DNA from: Micrococcaceae bacterium UBA6021
Lineage (GTDB): Bacteria; Actinomycetota; Actinomycetes; Actinomycetales; Micrococcaceae
Assembly: GCA_002427975.1 (NCBI GenBank)
Contig: DIZT01000136.1
Coordinates: forward strand, 284 to 13,100
Direction: 5' to 3'
DNA length: 12,817 nucleotides
Both the position numbers and the translations under genes were made by a program. Of the stretch, positions 6,739-12,817 are shown piece after piece (positions within the stretch are counted from its first letter, which is position 1; each line of letters starts with the position of its first letter). The notes below the pieces were generated by a model. The model made no database searches. It saw only the letters and a list, made by a program, of their open reading frames with translations, and was not told the DNA's origin.

Positions 6739-8127
6739 CGCTGCCCGCACCGCTGCGAAAGCGGAGCTGACCGCCTCAACGGCAGTGCCGACGTCGTCCG
6801 CGTCAGTGCTCCAGTTACTGACCGAGACCCGCAGGACGTCCCTGCCCTGCCAGTGTGAACCGGACATCCAGACTTTGCCGTCCGCTATCACCCGCGCTGT
6901 GACGGCGCGCGTGGTGGCGTCGTCCCCGAAGGCGAGCGAAACCTGGGTGTAGTCCACCGTGTTGAGCACCTCCACGCCGTCCACGTCCGCCAGGCGGCTG
7001 CCGATCCTGGACGCGGCGTTGGCCAGTCCGCGGACCTGGGCCGCCACGCCGTCCCGTCCCAGGGAGCGGAGCGCGGCCCAGACCGGCACACCGCGGCCGC
7101 GGCGGGAGAGCTCAGGCACTTTCTGGAACGGATCCCCTGGCCCTTCGACATCCGAGATGAGGTAACTGGTGTGCAGGCCCATCGCGCTGCGCAGCGCAGC
7201 GGTATCCTTGACGACGGCGATACCGCAGTCGTACGGGACATTGAGGGTCTTGTGGGCGTCGGTCCCCCATGAATCGGCCAGCGCCATGCCGCGCGTGAGG
7301 TCCGCGAACTCGGGCACTGCCGCGGCCCACAGCCCGAACGCGCCGTCCACGTGGACCCAGGCGCCATGCCGCCGGGCAACCTCGATGGCGGCTTCGAACG
7401 GGTCGAAGGCTCCGGAGTGCAGGTTGCCGGCCTGGAGGCAGACCAGCGCGGGTCCGGACCCTTCCGACAGCAACCGGTCCAGCTCTGCGGCGACGAGCCT
7501 GCCTTGGGCATCAGCGGGGACGGCGGCGGGCCGGCCGAGGCCGAGGTACCGCAGGCCCAGGTCAATCGTCTCGTGGCGCTCCTGGCCTACAAAGCACCTG
7601 ATCCGCGGGGCGCCGGCCAGGCCGTCCCCGTCCAGGTCCCAGCCGGCATCGGCCAGCAACCGCCACCGGGCGGCGGCCAGCCCCGTGAAGTTGGCCATAG
7701 TGGCTCCCGTGGTGAAGCCGACGTCGGACTCCGCCGGGAGCCCGAGGAGGTCCAGCAGCCAGCGGCCGGCGCCCTCTTCGATGGCGGCTATGGCGGGCGT
7801 GGCGTAGCGCATGCCGGAGTTCTGGTCCCAGGCGCTGACCAGCCAGTCCGCGGCCAGGGCGGCAGGCAGGGTCCCGCCGATCACCCAGCCGAAGAAGCGC
7901 CCGGAGGGCATGGCCATGAGCCCGGGTTCGGCTTTGTCCGCCAGGTACTCCACCACAGCCGCGGCGGGCATGCCCTGGGCCGGCAGGGGTCCGGCGAAGT
8001 CAGCCGCGAGCTCGTGGGCGCTTTGGGCGGGCCCGACGTGCCGGTCCGGCAGGCTCGCCAGCCATTGTGCGGCGCGACGGGCCGCAGCTGACAATGCTTC
8101 CGAGTAGGGTTCCCCGCCTGCGGACAT
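6733..8127 (-). CDS. Group II PLP-dependent amino-acid decarboxylase
   Basis: This is a 464-residue fold-type I PLP enzyme of the aromatic-amino-acid/glutamate decarboxylase superfamily. Visible cofactor features are TTGATMAN at 139-146 (phosphate site), His185 in GQERHETIDL (stacks on the ring), Asp261 in HVDGAFGLWAA (pyridine nitrogen) and Lys293 in TDAHKTLNVPYDCG (Schiff base). The length fits the family. The ATG at 8127 opens a plausible N-terminus (MSAGGEPYSEALSAAARRAAQWL); the Shine-Dalgarno is poor. It lies 68 bp downstream of the TauE-like gene on the same strand and converges with the phosphotransferase. The substrate is not determinable; tyrosine, tryptophan, glutamate and diaminobutyrate decarboxylases all belong to this superfamily, and some members are amine-forming aldehyde synthases. 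Confidence 0.9.
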   Translation of the reverse strand: MSAGGEPYSEALSAAARRAAQWLASLPDRHVGPAQSAHELAADFAGPLPAQGMPAAAVVEYLADKAEPGLMAMPSGRFFGWVIGGTLPAALAADWLVSAWDQNSGMRYATPAIAAIEEGAGRWLLDLLGLPAESDVGFTTGATMANFTGLAAARWRLLADAGWDLDGDGLAGAPRIRCFVGQERHETIDLGLRYLGLGRPAAVPADAQGRLVAAELDRLLSEGSGPALVCLQAGNLHSGAFDPFEAAIEVARRHGAWVHVDGAFGLWAAAVPEFADLTRGMALADSWGTDAHKTLNVPYDCGIAVVKDTAALRSAMGLHTSYLISDVEGPGDPFQKVPELSRRGRGVPVWAALRSLGRDGVAAQVRGLANAASRIGSRLADVDGVEVLNTVDYTQVSLAFGDDATTRAVTARVIADGKVWMSGSHWQGRDVLRVSVSNWSTDADDVGTAVEAVSSAFAAVRAAG

Positions 8128-8150
8128 ACCAGCATGGTACGCCCGGCCGG

Positions 8151-8196
8151 ACAGGGCTGCGAGCGATACCGGCCGCGAGGGTTTTCGCTACCCTGT
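8151..8196 (-). terminator. Possible stem-loop after the TauE-like gene
   Basis: Arms ACAGGG (8151-8156) and CCCTGT (8191-8196) enclose a second pair AGCGA (8162-8166) and TCGCT (8185-8189), giving an interrupted stem that starts at the stop codon of the permease gene. An alternative shorter stem AGGGT/ACCCT (8178-8182, 8190-8194) also exists. There is no U-tract. It fills most of the 68-bp gap before the decarboxylase. Confidence 0.28.
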
Positions 8197-8990
8197 CAGG
8201 CGAAGTTTTCCTGCCAGACGTCGAGGCCGAGTTTGATGATCAGGGCACCCACCACCAGCAGGAACACAACGCGGATGAAGCGGCTTCCCTGCTTCACCGC
8301 GGTCCGCGCGCCCAGGTAGCCGCCAGCCATGTTGGCCAGGCCCAGCAGCAGGCCGACGCCCCACAGGATTGACCCATGGGGCAGGAAGAAGATCAGGGCC
8401 CCGGCGTTGGTGGCCATGTTTACGATCTTGGCTTTGGCGCTTGCTTCCAGAAAGGCATAGCCCATCGCCGAGACGAGCGCGATGATGAGGAAGGAACCGG
8501 TGCCGGGACCGATCAGGCCGTCATAGAAGCCGATCACGGCGCCGATCAGGCACGCCACCACGTAGTGCGTGCGGCCATCGTGCCGCAGCACGGTGATGTC
8601 ACCGACGTCGGGCTTCAGGGCCGTAAAAAGCGCGACGACGACCAGCGCCACCACGATGATCGGTTTGAAGACACTCGCCGGCAAGGTGGCGGCCAGCACG
8701 GCGCCGCCGAAGCTTCCGGCAAGGGCGATCACCGCCATGGGTACGGCTGTCCGAAGGTCCGGTTTCACCCGCCCGTAGTACGTCACCGCACTTGTGGTGG
8801 TGCCGAAAATAGAGCCCATCTTGTTGGTGGCCAAGGCCTGGACCGGCGTGATGCCGGGTACCAGCAGCATAGCCGGCAGCTGGATCAGCCCGCCGCCGCC
8901 CACCACGGCGTCCACCCAGCCGGCAGCAAATCCAGCCACCACAATCAAGATGATTGTGGTGAGCTGGATCGACTCGAACCCGGAAATCAC
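8196..8990 (-). CDS. TauE/SafE family permease
   Basis: The family moves anions such as sulfite, sulfonates or organic acids across the cytoplasmic membrane. The 264-residue protein is almost entirely membrane helices (about 7-8) and shows the two family half-motifs: GWVDAVVGGGGLIQLPAMLL with PVQALATNK in the first half (~24-57), and GFYDGLIGPGTGSFL (~154-168) followed by KIVNMATN in the second. The start is a GTG at 8990 (M-I-S-G-F-E-S), only 9 nt after the proS stop, so it is probably read from the proS transcript; its Shine-Dalgarno is weak. The transported substrate cannot be read from sequence, and nearby genes give no sulfur-metabolism hint. Confidence 0.92.
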   Translation of the reverse strand: MISGFESIQLTTIILIVVAGFAAGWVDAVVGGGGLIQLPAMLLVPGITPVQALATNKMGSIFGTTTSAVTYYGRVKPDLRTAVPMAVIALAGSFGGAVLAATLPASVFKPIIVVALVVVALFTALKPDVGDITVLRHDGRTHYVVACLIGAVIGFYDGLIGPGTGSFLIIALVSAMGYAFLEASAKAKIVNMATNAGALIFFLPHGSILWGVGLLLGLANMAGGYLGARTAVKQGSRFIRVVFLLVVGALIIKLGLDVWQENFA

Positions 8991-8999
8991 CGCCGCAGG

Positions 9000-10808
9000 T
9001 CAGCTGCGGACAGCGGTGACCACGTAGTCAACGGCCTTGTCCACCGCCACGTTCTCCACTTCGCCGCTGCGGCGGTCCTTGATCTCCACCACGCCGTCCA
9101 CCAGGCCGCGGCCGACGGCCAGGATGGTGGGCACACCGACAAGTTCCGCGTCGCCGAACTTCACGCCCGGGGAGACCTTGGGCCGGTCGTCATAGATGAC
9201 CTCCAGCCCGGCAGCTTCGAGTTCAAGGGCCAGCTGCTCGGCTGCGGCGAAGATTTCCTCGCCTCGGCCGACGGCCACTACGTGGACATCGGCCGGGGCG
9301 ACGGCGCGGGGCCAGACCAGGCCCTTGTCGTCATGGTTGGATTCCGCCAGGGCCGCGACGGCGCGGGTGACGCCGATACCGTATGAGCCCATGGTGACCA
9401 CTACCTGCTTGCCGTTCTGGTCCAGGACCAACAGGCCCATGGCCTCGGCGTACTTGCGGCCCAGCTGGAAGATGTGGCCCATTTCGATGCCGCGGGCGGT
9501 CTCCAGCGGGCCGGAGCCGTCCGGAGCCTGGTCGCCGGCACGCACTTCGGTGGCCTCGATGACGCCGTCCCAGCCGAAGTCGCGGCCGGCGACCAGGCCA
9601 AAGACATGCTTGCCGGCTTCGTTGGCGCCGGTAACCCAGGCCGAGCCGCTGACAACGCGGGGATCCACGAGGTACAGGAGCTTGGACGAGCCTTCAGTAC
9701 CCAGCAGGGGCGCGTCCACGGACAGGCCCGGGCCAAGGTAGCCCTTGACGATGAGGGGCTGCTTCTTGAGGTCGTCGTCGTTGGCTGCTTCCAGCCCGAT
9801 CTCCCCGCCGATCGGCAGGAAGGACCCGATGTTGGCTTCGACGCGCTTGAGGTCAACACCGCGGTCACCCGGCAGGCCGATGACCACGATCTGGCGCTCC
9901 CCGGTGGGCAGCGACACGGCGAGCACCACATTCTTGAGGGTGTCGGCGGCAGTCCAGGCGCCGCCGTCGGCCTCTGTCCGTGGAGCGAGCTGGTTGGCGG
10001 CCGCCACGAGAGTATCGATGGTGGGGGTGTCGGGGGTTTCGCGCACCTCTGCGGCGGGGGCGCCGCTGTAATCGATGTCCGCGGGAACCACCGTGGTGAC
10101 GGCCTCAACGTTGGCTGCGTAGCCTCCGGCGGAGCGCACAAACGTGTCCTCGCCGATCTCGGTGGGGTGCAGGAATTCCTCGCTCTTGGACCCGCCCATC
10201 GCACCAGCGGTGGCCGCAACCGGAACAACTTCCAGGCCCAGGCGCTCGAAAATCTTCAGGTAGGCGCCGCGGTGGGCGGCGTAGCTGGCGTCCAGTCCGG
10301 CGTCGTCCACGTCGAAGGAGTAGGAATCCTTCATGATGAATTCGCGGCCGCGCAGCAGTCCTGCCCGGGGGCGTGCCTCGTCGCGGTATTTGTTCTGGAT
10401 CTGGTAAATGCTCAGCGGCAGGTCCTTGTAGGACGAGTACAGGTCCTTGACCAGCAGGGTGAACATTTCCTCGTGCGTGGGCGCCAGCAGGTAGTCATTA
10501 CCCTTGCGGTCCTTGAGGCGGAAGATGCCCTCGCCGTATTCCGTCCAGCGGTTGGTGGCCTCGTAGGGCTCCTTGGGCAGCAGCGCCGGGAAGTGGACTT
10601 CCTGGGCACCGATGGCTGCCATTTCCTCGCGGATGACCTGCTCCACTTTGCGCAGCACGCTGAGCCCCAGCGGCAGCCAGGTGTAGATGCCGGGCGCGGC
10701 GCGGCGGATGTAGCCGGCGCGGACCAGTAGCCGGTGGCTGGCCACCTCGGCATCGGCGGGATCTTCACGCAAGGTGCGCAGGAAAAGCTGGGACATTCTT
10801 GTGACCAC
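9000..10808 (-). CDS. proS: Prolyl-tRNA synthetase (bacterial type, with editing domain)
   Basis: The enzyme charges tRNA-Pro in the cytoplasm. The 602-residue protein has the class II motifs in order: motif 1 region ([22 protein letters not shown], ~35-56), the TxE loop LAPTHEE (~108-114), motif 2 (RDEARPR, 142-148, with [13 protein letters not shown]), and motif 3 ([14 protein letters not shown], 474-487). Between motifs 2 and 3 is the ~180-residue INS editing domain (~230-415), including TLKNVVLAV, whose lysine (~292) matches the editing lysine of E. coli ProRS. The anticodon-binding domain is ~500-600. I used GTG 10808 (MVTRMSQLF), in line with the M-V-x-R-x-S start of related proteins; ATG 10796 is the alternative, and neither has a good Shine-Dalgarno. 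The gene heads a minus-strand series with the TauE-like permease. Confidence 0.98.
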   Translation of the reverse strand: MVTRMSQLFLRTLREDPADAEVASHRLLVRAGYIRRAAPGIYTWLPLGLSVLRKVEQVIREEMAAIGAQEVHFPALLPKEPYEATNRWTEYGEGIFRLKDRKGNDYLLAPTHEEMFTLLVKDLYSSYKDLPLSIYQIQNKYRDEARPRAGLLRGREFIMKDSYSFDVDDAGLDASYAAHRGAYLKIFERLGLEVVPVAATAGAMGGSKSEEFLHPTEIGEDTFVRSAGGYAANVEAVTTVVPADIDYSGAPAAEVRETPDTPTIDTLVAAANQLAPRTEADGGAWTAADTLKNVVLAVSLPTGERQIVVIGLPGDRGVDLKRVEANIGSFLPIGGEIGLEAANDDDLKKQPLIVKGYLGPGLSVDAPLLGTEGSSKLLYLVDPRVVSGSAWVTGANEAGKHVFGLVAGRDFGWDGVIEATEVRAGDQAPDGSGPLETARGIEMGHIFQLGRKYAEAMGLLVLDQNGKQVVVTMGSYGIGVTRAVAALAESNHDDKGLVWPRAVAPADVHVVAVGRGEEIFAAAEQLALELEAAGLEVIYDDRPKVSPGVKFGDAELVGVPTILAVGRGLVDGVVEIKDRRSGEVENVAVDKAVDYVVTAVRS

Positions 10809-10874
10809 GGGTCGGTATCCATTTCTGGGGAATAGCTGCTGGAAAAGCAGAGCCGGGCAAATCGTCTGGGTACT

Positions 10875-10880
10875 AATCTA
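10875..10880 (-). promoter_or_regulatory. Candidate -10 element for proS
   Basis: The minus strand reads TAGATT here, four of six matches to TATAAT, about 60 nt upstream of the proS start codon. No matching -35 hexamer is seen, so this is only a weak proposal. Confidence 0.25.
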
Positions 10881-10941
10881 CCGGCAATCCACGCCACGCC
10901 CGTCGGCGGAACCCGATCCGGACGCGGGCCCGGACGCAATA

Positions 10942-11008
10942 GAGCCACGCCCGGCATTGCAAAGCCCCTGGCCGTAAACGGCTGGTCATTACATGCCGGA
11001 CGTGGCTC
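10942..11008. repeat. 16-bp inverted repeat with a 35-nt loop upstream of proS
   Basis: Left arm gagccacgcccggcat (10942-10957) and right arm atgccggacgtggctc (10993-11008) are complementary at 15 of 16 positions. On the minus strand the single mismatch becomes a G-U pair, so an RNA read toward proS would be fully paired. The 35-nt loop holds a nested GCCG-TAAA-CGGC hairpin (10971-10982). There is no T-tract on either side. It could be a rho-independent-like barrier, a protein site or a copy of an intergenic palindromic repeat family. Confidence 0.6.
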
Positions 11009-11129
11009 CATGGCCGTTGACGCCTAGGTACTGGTGAGGACTGGTGAGACCGCCCACCCACTCCAGCGCAGCTAGATTGAACCTATGTGATAGCCGACAC
11101 GTTGACAAGGGTATTTCCATTCGAAGTTG

Positions 11130-11157
11130 TTGACGGCCGCCTTTCGGCAGGTTTAGT
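11130..11157 (+). promoter_or_regulatory. Candidate promoter of the ABC exporter operon
   Basis: TTGACG (11130-11135) matches five of six -35 bases. TTTAGT (11152-11157) is a partial -10 (four of six) at a 16-bp spacing. Transcription would start near 11164, leaving a ~48-nt leader before the ATG at 11212. A second TTGACA at 11102-11107 has no good -10 at normal spacing. Confidence 0.45.
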
Positions 11158-11160
11158 TTT

Positions 11161-11180
11161 AATTCATCATCTGGTGAATT
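11161..11180. promoter_or_regulatory. Operator-like palindrome over the exporter transcription start
   Basis: The 20 bp aattcatcatctggtgaatt form an imperfect palindrome of pattern AATTCAnCAnnTGnTGAATT. Outer arms AATTCA/TGAATT are perfect. It begins 3 bp after the proposed -10, where a bound repressor would block transcription. Its size and symmetry fit a dimeric TetR-type regulator, and the partial gene after the permease may encode such a protein. Confidence 0.5.
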
Positions 11181-11201
11181 ATGCACAAACTCCCGGAATT
11201 C

Positions 11202-11206
11202 GGAGG
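11202..11206 (+). promoter_or_regulatory. Shine-Dalgarno of the ABC ATPase gene
   Basis: GGAGG lies 5 nt before ATG 11212, one of the clearest ribosome sites in the window. It settles the start of the ATPase gene. Confidence 0.75.
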
Positions 11207-11211
11207 CAGCA

Positions 11212-12000
11212 ATGTCCCACTTAGCAGCAGCGGCCCCGGCCGGCCCGGAGTCCGGGGTGGCGGTGTCCGCCAGCGCCCTGCACGTCATCCGGGGAAAGGT
11301 TCCCGTCCTGCGCGGCCTGGACTTCGCCATCGAGGCAGGCCGGATCACCGGCCTGCTGGGTCCATCAGGCAGCGGGAAGACCACGCTGATGCGGGCCATC
11401 ATGGGCGTCCAGGTGCTCACATCCGGCTCCGTTCAGGTGCTGGGGCTTCCCGCCGGGCACCCTGAGCTTCGTCACCGGGTGGGCTACGTGACCCAGTCCC
11501 CCAGCGTGTATCCGGACCTCACTGTTGAAGCCAACGTCCGCTACTTCGGCGCCATGCACCGCAAGGGCCGGGCCGAAGCAGCAGAGGCGATCGCCGCCGT
11601 CGGCCTTGAACCGCAGGCGCGGCAAAAAACCGGGGACCTCTCCGGCGGACAGCTCAGCAGGGTGTCGTTGGCCTGCGCCCTTGTGGCGCGCCCCAGCCTG
11701 CTGGTCCTGGATGAACCGACCGTGGGTCTTGATCCGGTGCTCCGGGCTGACCTGTGGGGCCGGTTCCGGTCCATGGCCGAGTCCGGGACCACGCTGCTGG
11801 TTTCCAGCCATGTGATGGAGGAAGCCAGCCATTGCGGATCGCTCCTCCTGTTGCGGGAGGGGAAGCTCCTGGCGCAGCTGACACCGGCGGAGTTGAGCCA
11901 ACGCGGGCAAAGCGCCGATCTTGAGCAGGCCTTCCTGCACCTCATCCGGAACGCCGCCGAAACGCCCGGCACCTCCCCTGAGAGGGCGGTGCGGTCTTGA
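11212..12000 (+). CDS. ABC transporter ATP-binding protein (DrrA-like, ABC-2 exporter)
   Basis: The 262-residue nucleotide-binding subunit energises export by the permease encoded next. All motifs are present: Walker A GPSGSGKT (50-57), Q-loop VTQSPSVYP (Gln95), signature LSGGQ (143-147), Walker B LLVLDE (163-168) with the D-loop TVGLD, and the switch histidine in VSSHVMEEA (His200). No membrane segments are visible, so it acts as a peripheral subunit at the inner face. An Ala-rich N-terminal extension of ~20 residues precedes the fold. The stop TGA (11998-12000) overlaps the permease start (TTGA), so the two are co-translated. A promoter and palindrome lie directly upstream. The substrate is unknown; drug, lipid or polyketide export are typical of the family. 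Confidence 0.95.
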   Translation: MSHLAAAAPAGPESGVAVSASALHVIRGKVPVLRGLDFAIEAGRITGLLGPSGSGKTTLMRAIMGVQVLTSGSVQVLGLPAGHPELRHRVGYVTQSPSVYPDLTVEANVRYFGAMHRKGRAEAAEAIAAVGLEPQARQKTGDLSGGQLSRVSLACALVARPSLLVLDEPTVGLDPVLRADLWGRFRSMAESGTTLLVSSHVMEEASHCGSLLLLREGKLLAQLTPAELSQRGQSADLEQAFLHLIRNAAETPGTSPERAVRS

Positions 12001-12752
12001 ACCTGATGATGATGCTGGCCACTACGCGGCGCGTCCTGGACCAGCTCCGACACGACCACCGCAGCGTCGCACTGATCCTGGTGGTCCCTGCCCTGCTGCT
12101 CACCGCGGTGTACTTCCTTTACGAGAATGAAACGCTGCTGCCAGGCGTGCCCAGGACTTTTGACCGCGTTGGCCTGATGATGCTGGCGATCTTCCCGTTT
12201 GTGGTTATGTTCCTGGTGACGTCCATCACGATGCTGCGCGAACGCACCTCCGGAACCTTGGAGCGGCTCCTGACCACTCCCATCCACAAGGCCGACCTGC
12301 TGTTCGGCTACGGGCTGGCATTTTCCATCATGGCCGCCCTGCAGTCGCTGGTGGCCACCGCGGTCGCGTACTGGATTTTCGGGCTCGACATCCAAGGAAG
12401 CCCGGGACTGGTGGTCATGATTGCGGTGATCAATGCGGTTCTTGGTGTCGCGTTAGGGCTGCTCTGTTCGGCCTTCGCCCGGACGGAATTCCAGGCCGTG
12501 CAGTTCATGCCGGTGGTAGTGGTCCCGCAGATCCTGCTCTGCGGCCTCTTTGTGGCCCGCGACAGGATGAACGAAGTCCTGGAGGCCGTGTCGAATGTCC
12601 TTCCGCTGACCTTTTCGGTGGATGCGCTGCAGCAGGTCGCCACCAACACCGAGCCCACAGATGAGCTGTGGATGGACGCCGGCGTCATCGTGGCCATTGT
12701 CCTGGCCGTCCTGGTGCTCGCATCGTTGACCCTGCGGCGGCGGACCGCGTGA
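11997..12752 (+). CDS. ABC-2 type transporter permease
   Basis: The 251-residue membrane subunit pairs with the ATPase before it. About six hydrophobic segments can be seen (~22-42, 58-79, 105-130, 137-160, 168-187, 227-247). After the second lies RERTSGTLERLLTTPI (81-96), the ABC-2 coupling motif, and near the end LPLTFSVDALQQV, also typical of the family. I start at TTG 11997, which overlaps the ATPase stop by 4 nt and has GAGAGGG about 10 nt upstream; the ATG run at 12006, 12009 and 12012 is the alternative and changes only three to five residues. The stop overlaps a following GTG (12749), so the operon probably continues. Confidence 0.93.
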   Translation: MNLMMMLATTRRVLDQLRHDHRSVALILVVPALLLTAVYFLYENETLLPGVPRTFDRVGLMMLAIFPFVVMFLVTSITMLRERTSGTLERLLTTPIHKADLLFGYGLAFSIMAALQSLVATAVAYWIFGLDIQGSPGLVVMIAVINAVLGVALGLLCSAFARTEFQAVQFMPVVVVPQILLCGLFVARDRMNEVLEAVSNVLPLTFSVDALQQVATNTEPTDELWMDAGVIVAIVLAVLVLASLTLRRRTA

Positions 12753-12817
12753 ACGGACAGCATGATCCCGCGGGCGCCTCGGGTCCAGCAGGCAGGGCTG
12801 GTCCCGGAAGCACGGCT
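12749..12817 (+). CDS. Start of a following gene, possibly the operon's TetR-type regulator (partial)
   Basis: GTG 12749 overlaps the permease TGA (GTGA) and opens a frame that stays free of stops to the window edge (23 codons, VNGQHDPAGASGPAGRAGPG...). The residues are Gly/Ala/Pro-rich, like the disordered N-termini that often precede TetR-type helix-turn-helix domains, but no domain is visible. Similar DrrAB-type operons often end with a TetR gene, and a palindromic operator lies at the operon promoter; the regulator label rests on those two points only. Confidence 0.45.
   Translation, partial: MNGQHDPAGASGPAGRAGPGSTA

Larger units (their letters stand above)
10809..11211. other. Divergent intergenic region between proS and the ABC exporter
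   Basis: These 403 bp hold no convincing gene. From left to right I see the proS leader with a small CTGCT/AGCAG hairpin (10836-10850), a weak proS -10 at 10875-10880, a long inverted repeat (10942-11008), a tandem decamer actggtgag[g/a] twice (11030-11049), a promoter-like pair at 11130-11157, and an operator-like palindrome (11161-11180). The stretch 11080-11185 is clearly more AT-rich than the coding DNA around it. Confidence 0.7.

Noticed and set aside
9474..10730. 418-codon plus-strand frame opposite proS, and 8376-9386 opposite the TauE-like gene
   Set aside because: Both are shadows of confidently identified genes with complete motifs; their sequences have no domain features.
10809..10960. 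T-box riboswitch in the proS leader
   Set aside because: The probable leader is only about 60 nt and I could not find a T-box core or a specifier stem; only a small 5-bp hairpin is present.

Overview
The window looks like chromosomal DNA from a high-GC actinobacterium, most likely Micrococcaceae of the Arthrobacter/Pseudarthrobacter type. The reasons are strong GC bias at third codon positions, frequent GTG starts, an IF-2 with a long Gly/Pro/Arg/Ala-rich N-terminus, and the gene set proS ... rimP-nusA-ylxR-infB. The genus is inferred from protein character, not from a search.

Layout. (1) 1-3688, minus strand: the translation/transcription cluster rimP -> nusA -> ylxR (rnpM) -> infB. rimP and nusA are coupled by a TGATG overlap. 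A probable internal promoter lies between nusA and ylxR, and a structured 152-nt leader precedes infB. infB runs off the left edge just before its GTPase domain. (2) 3777-6709, plus strand: a membrane-anchored ferritin-like DUF4439 protein, then a VIT/CCC1-family iron/manganese transporter, then an APH(6)/hydroxyurea-kinase-like phosphotransferase. The last two overlap by 4 nt. (3) 6733-10808, minus strand: proS (bacterial-type ProRS with editing insertion), a TauE/SafE permease 9 nt after it, and a group II PLP-dependent decarboxylase. This set converges with block 2 at 6709/6733. (4) 10809-11211: the only intergenic stretch over 300 bp, divergent, with a 16-bp inverted repeat and a promoter/operator pair. 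(5) 11212-12817, plus strand: an ABC-2 type exporter (ATPase and permease, 4-nt overlap) followed by the overlapping start of a gene that may encode its regulator.

Functionally this is a housekeeping region (ribosome maturation, transcription elongation, RNase P-associated protein, initiation factor, tRNA charging) with accessory genes for metal handling, small-molecule phosphorylation, amino-acid decarboxylation and export placed between proS and the nusA-infB operon. I see no mobile element, CRISPR array, tRNA or rRNA. I see no clear new multi-gene system. The most interesting material is regulatory: the inverted repeat near proS, the operator-like palindrome at the exporter promoter, the infB leader, and the linked ferritin-like/VIT/kinase genes.
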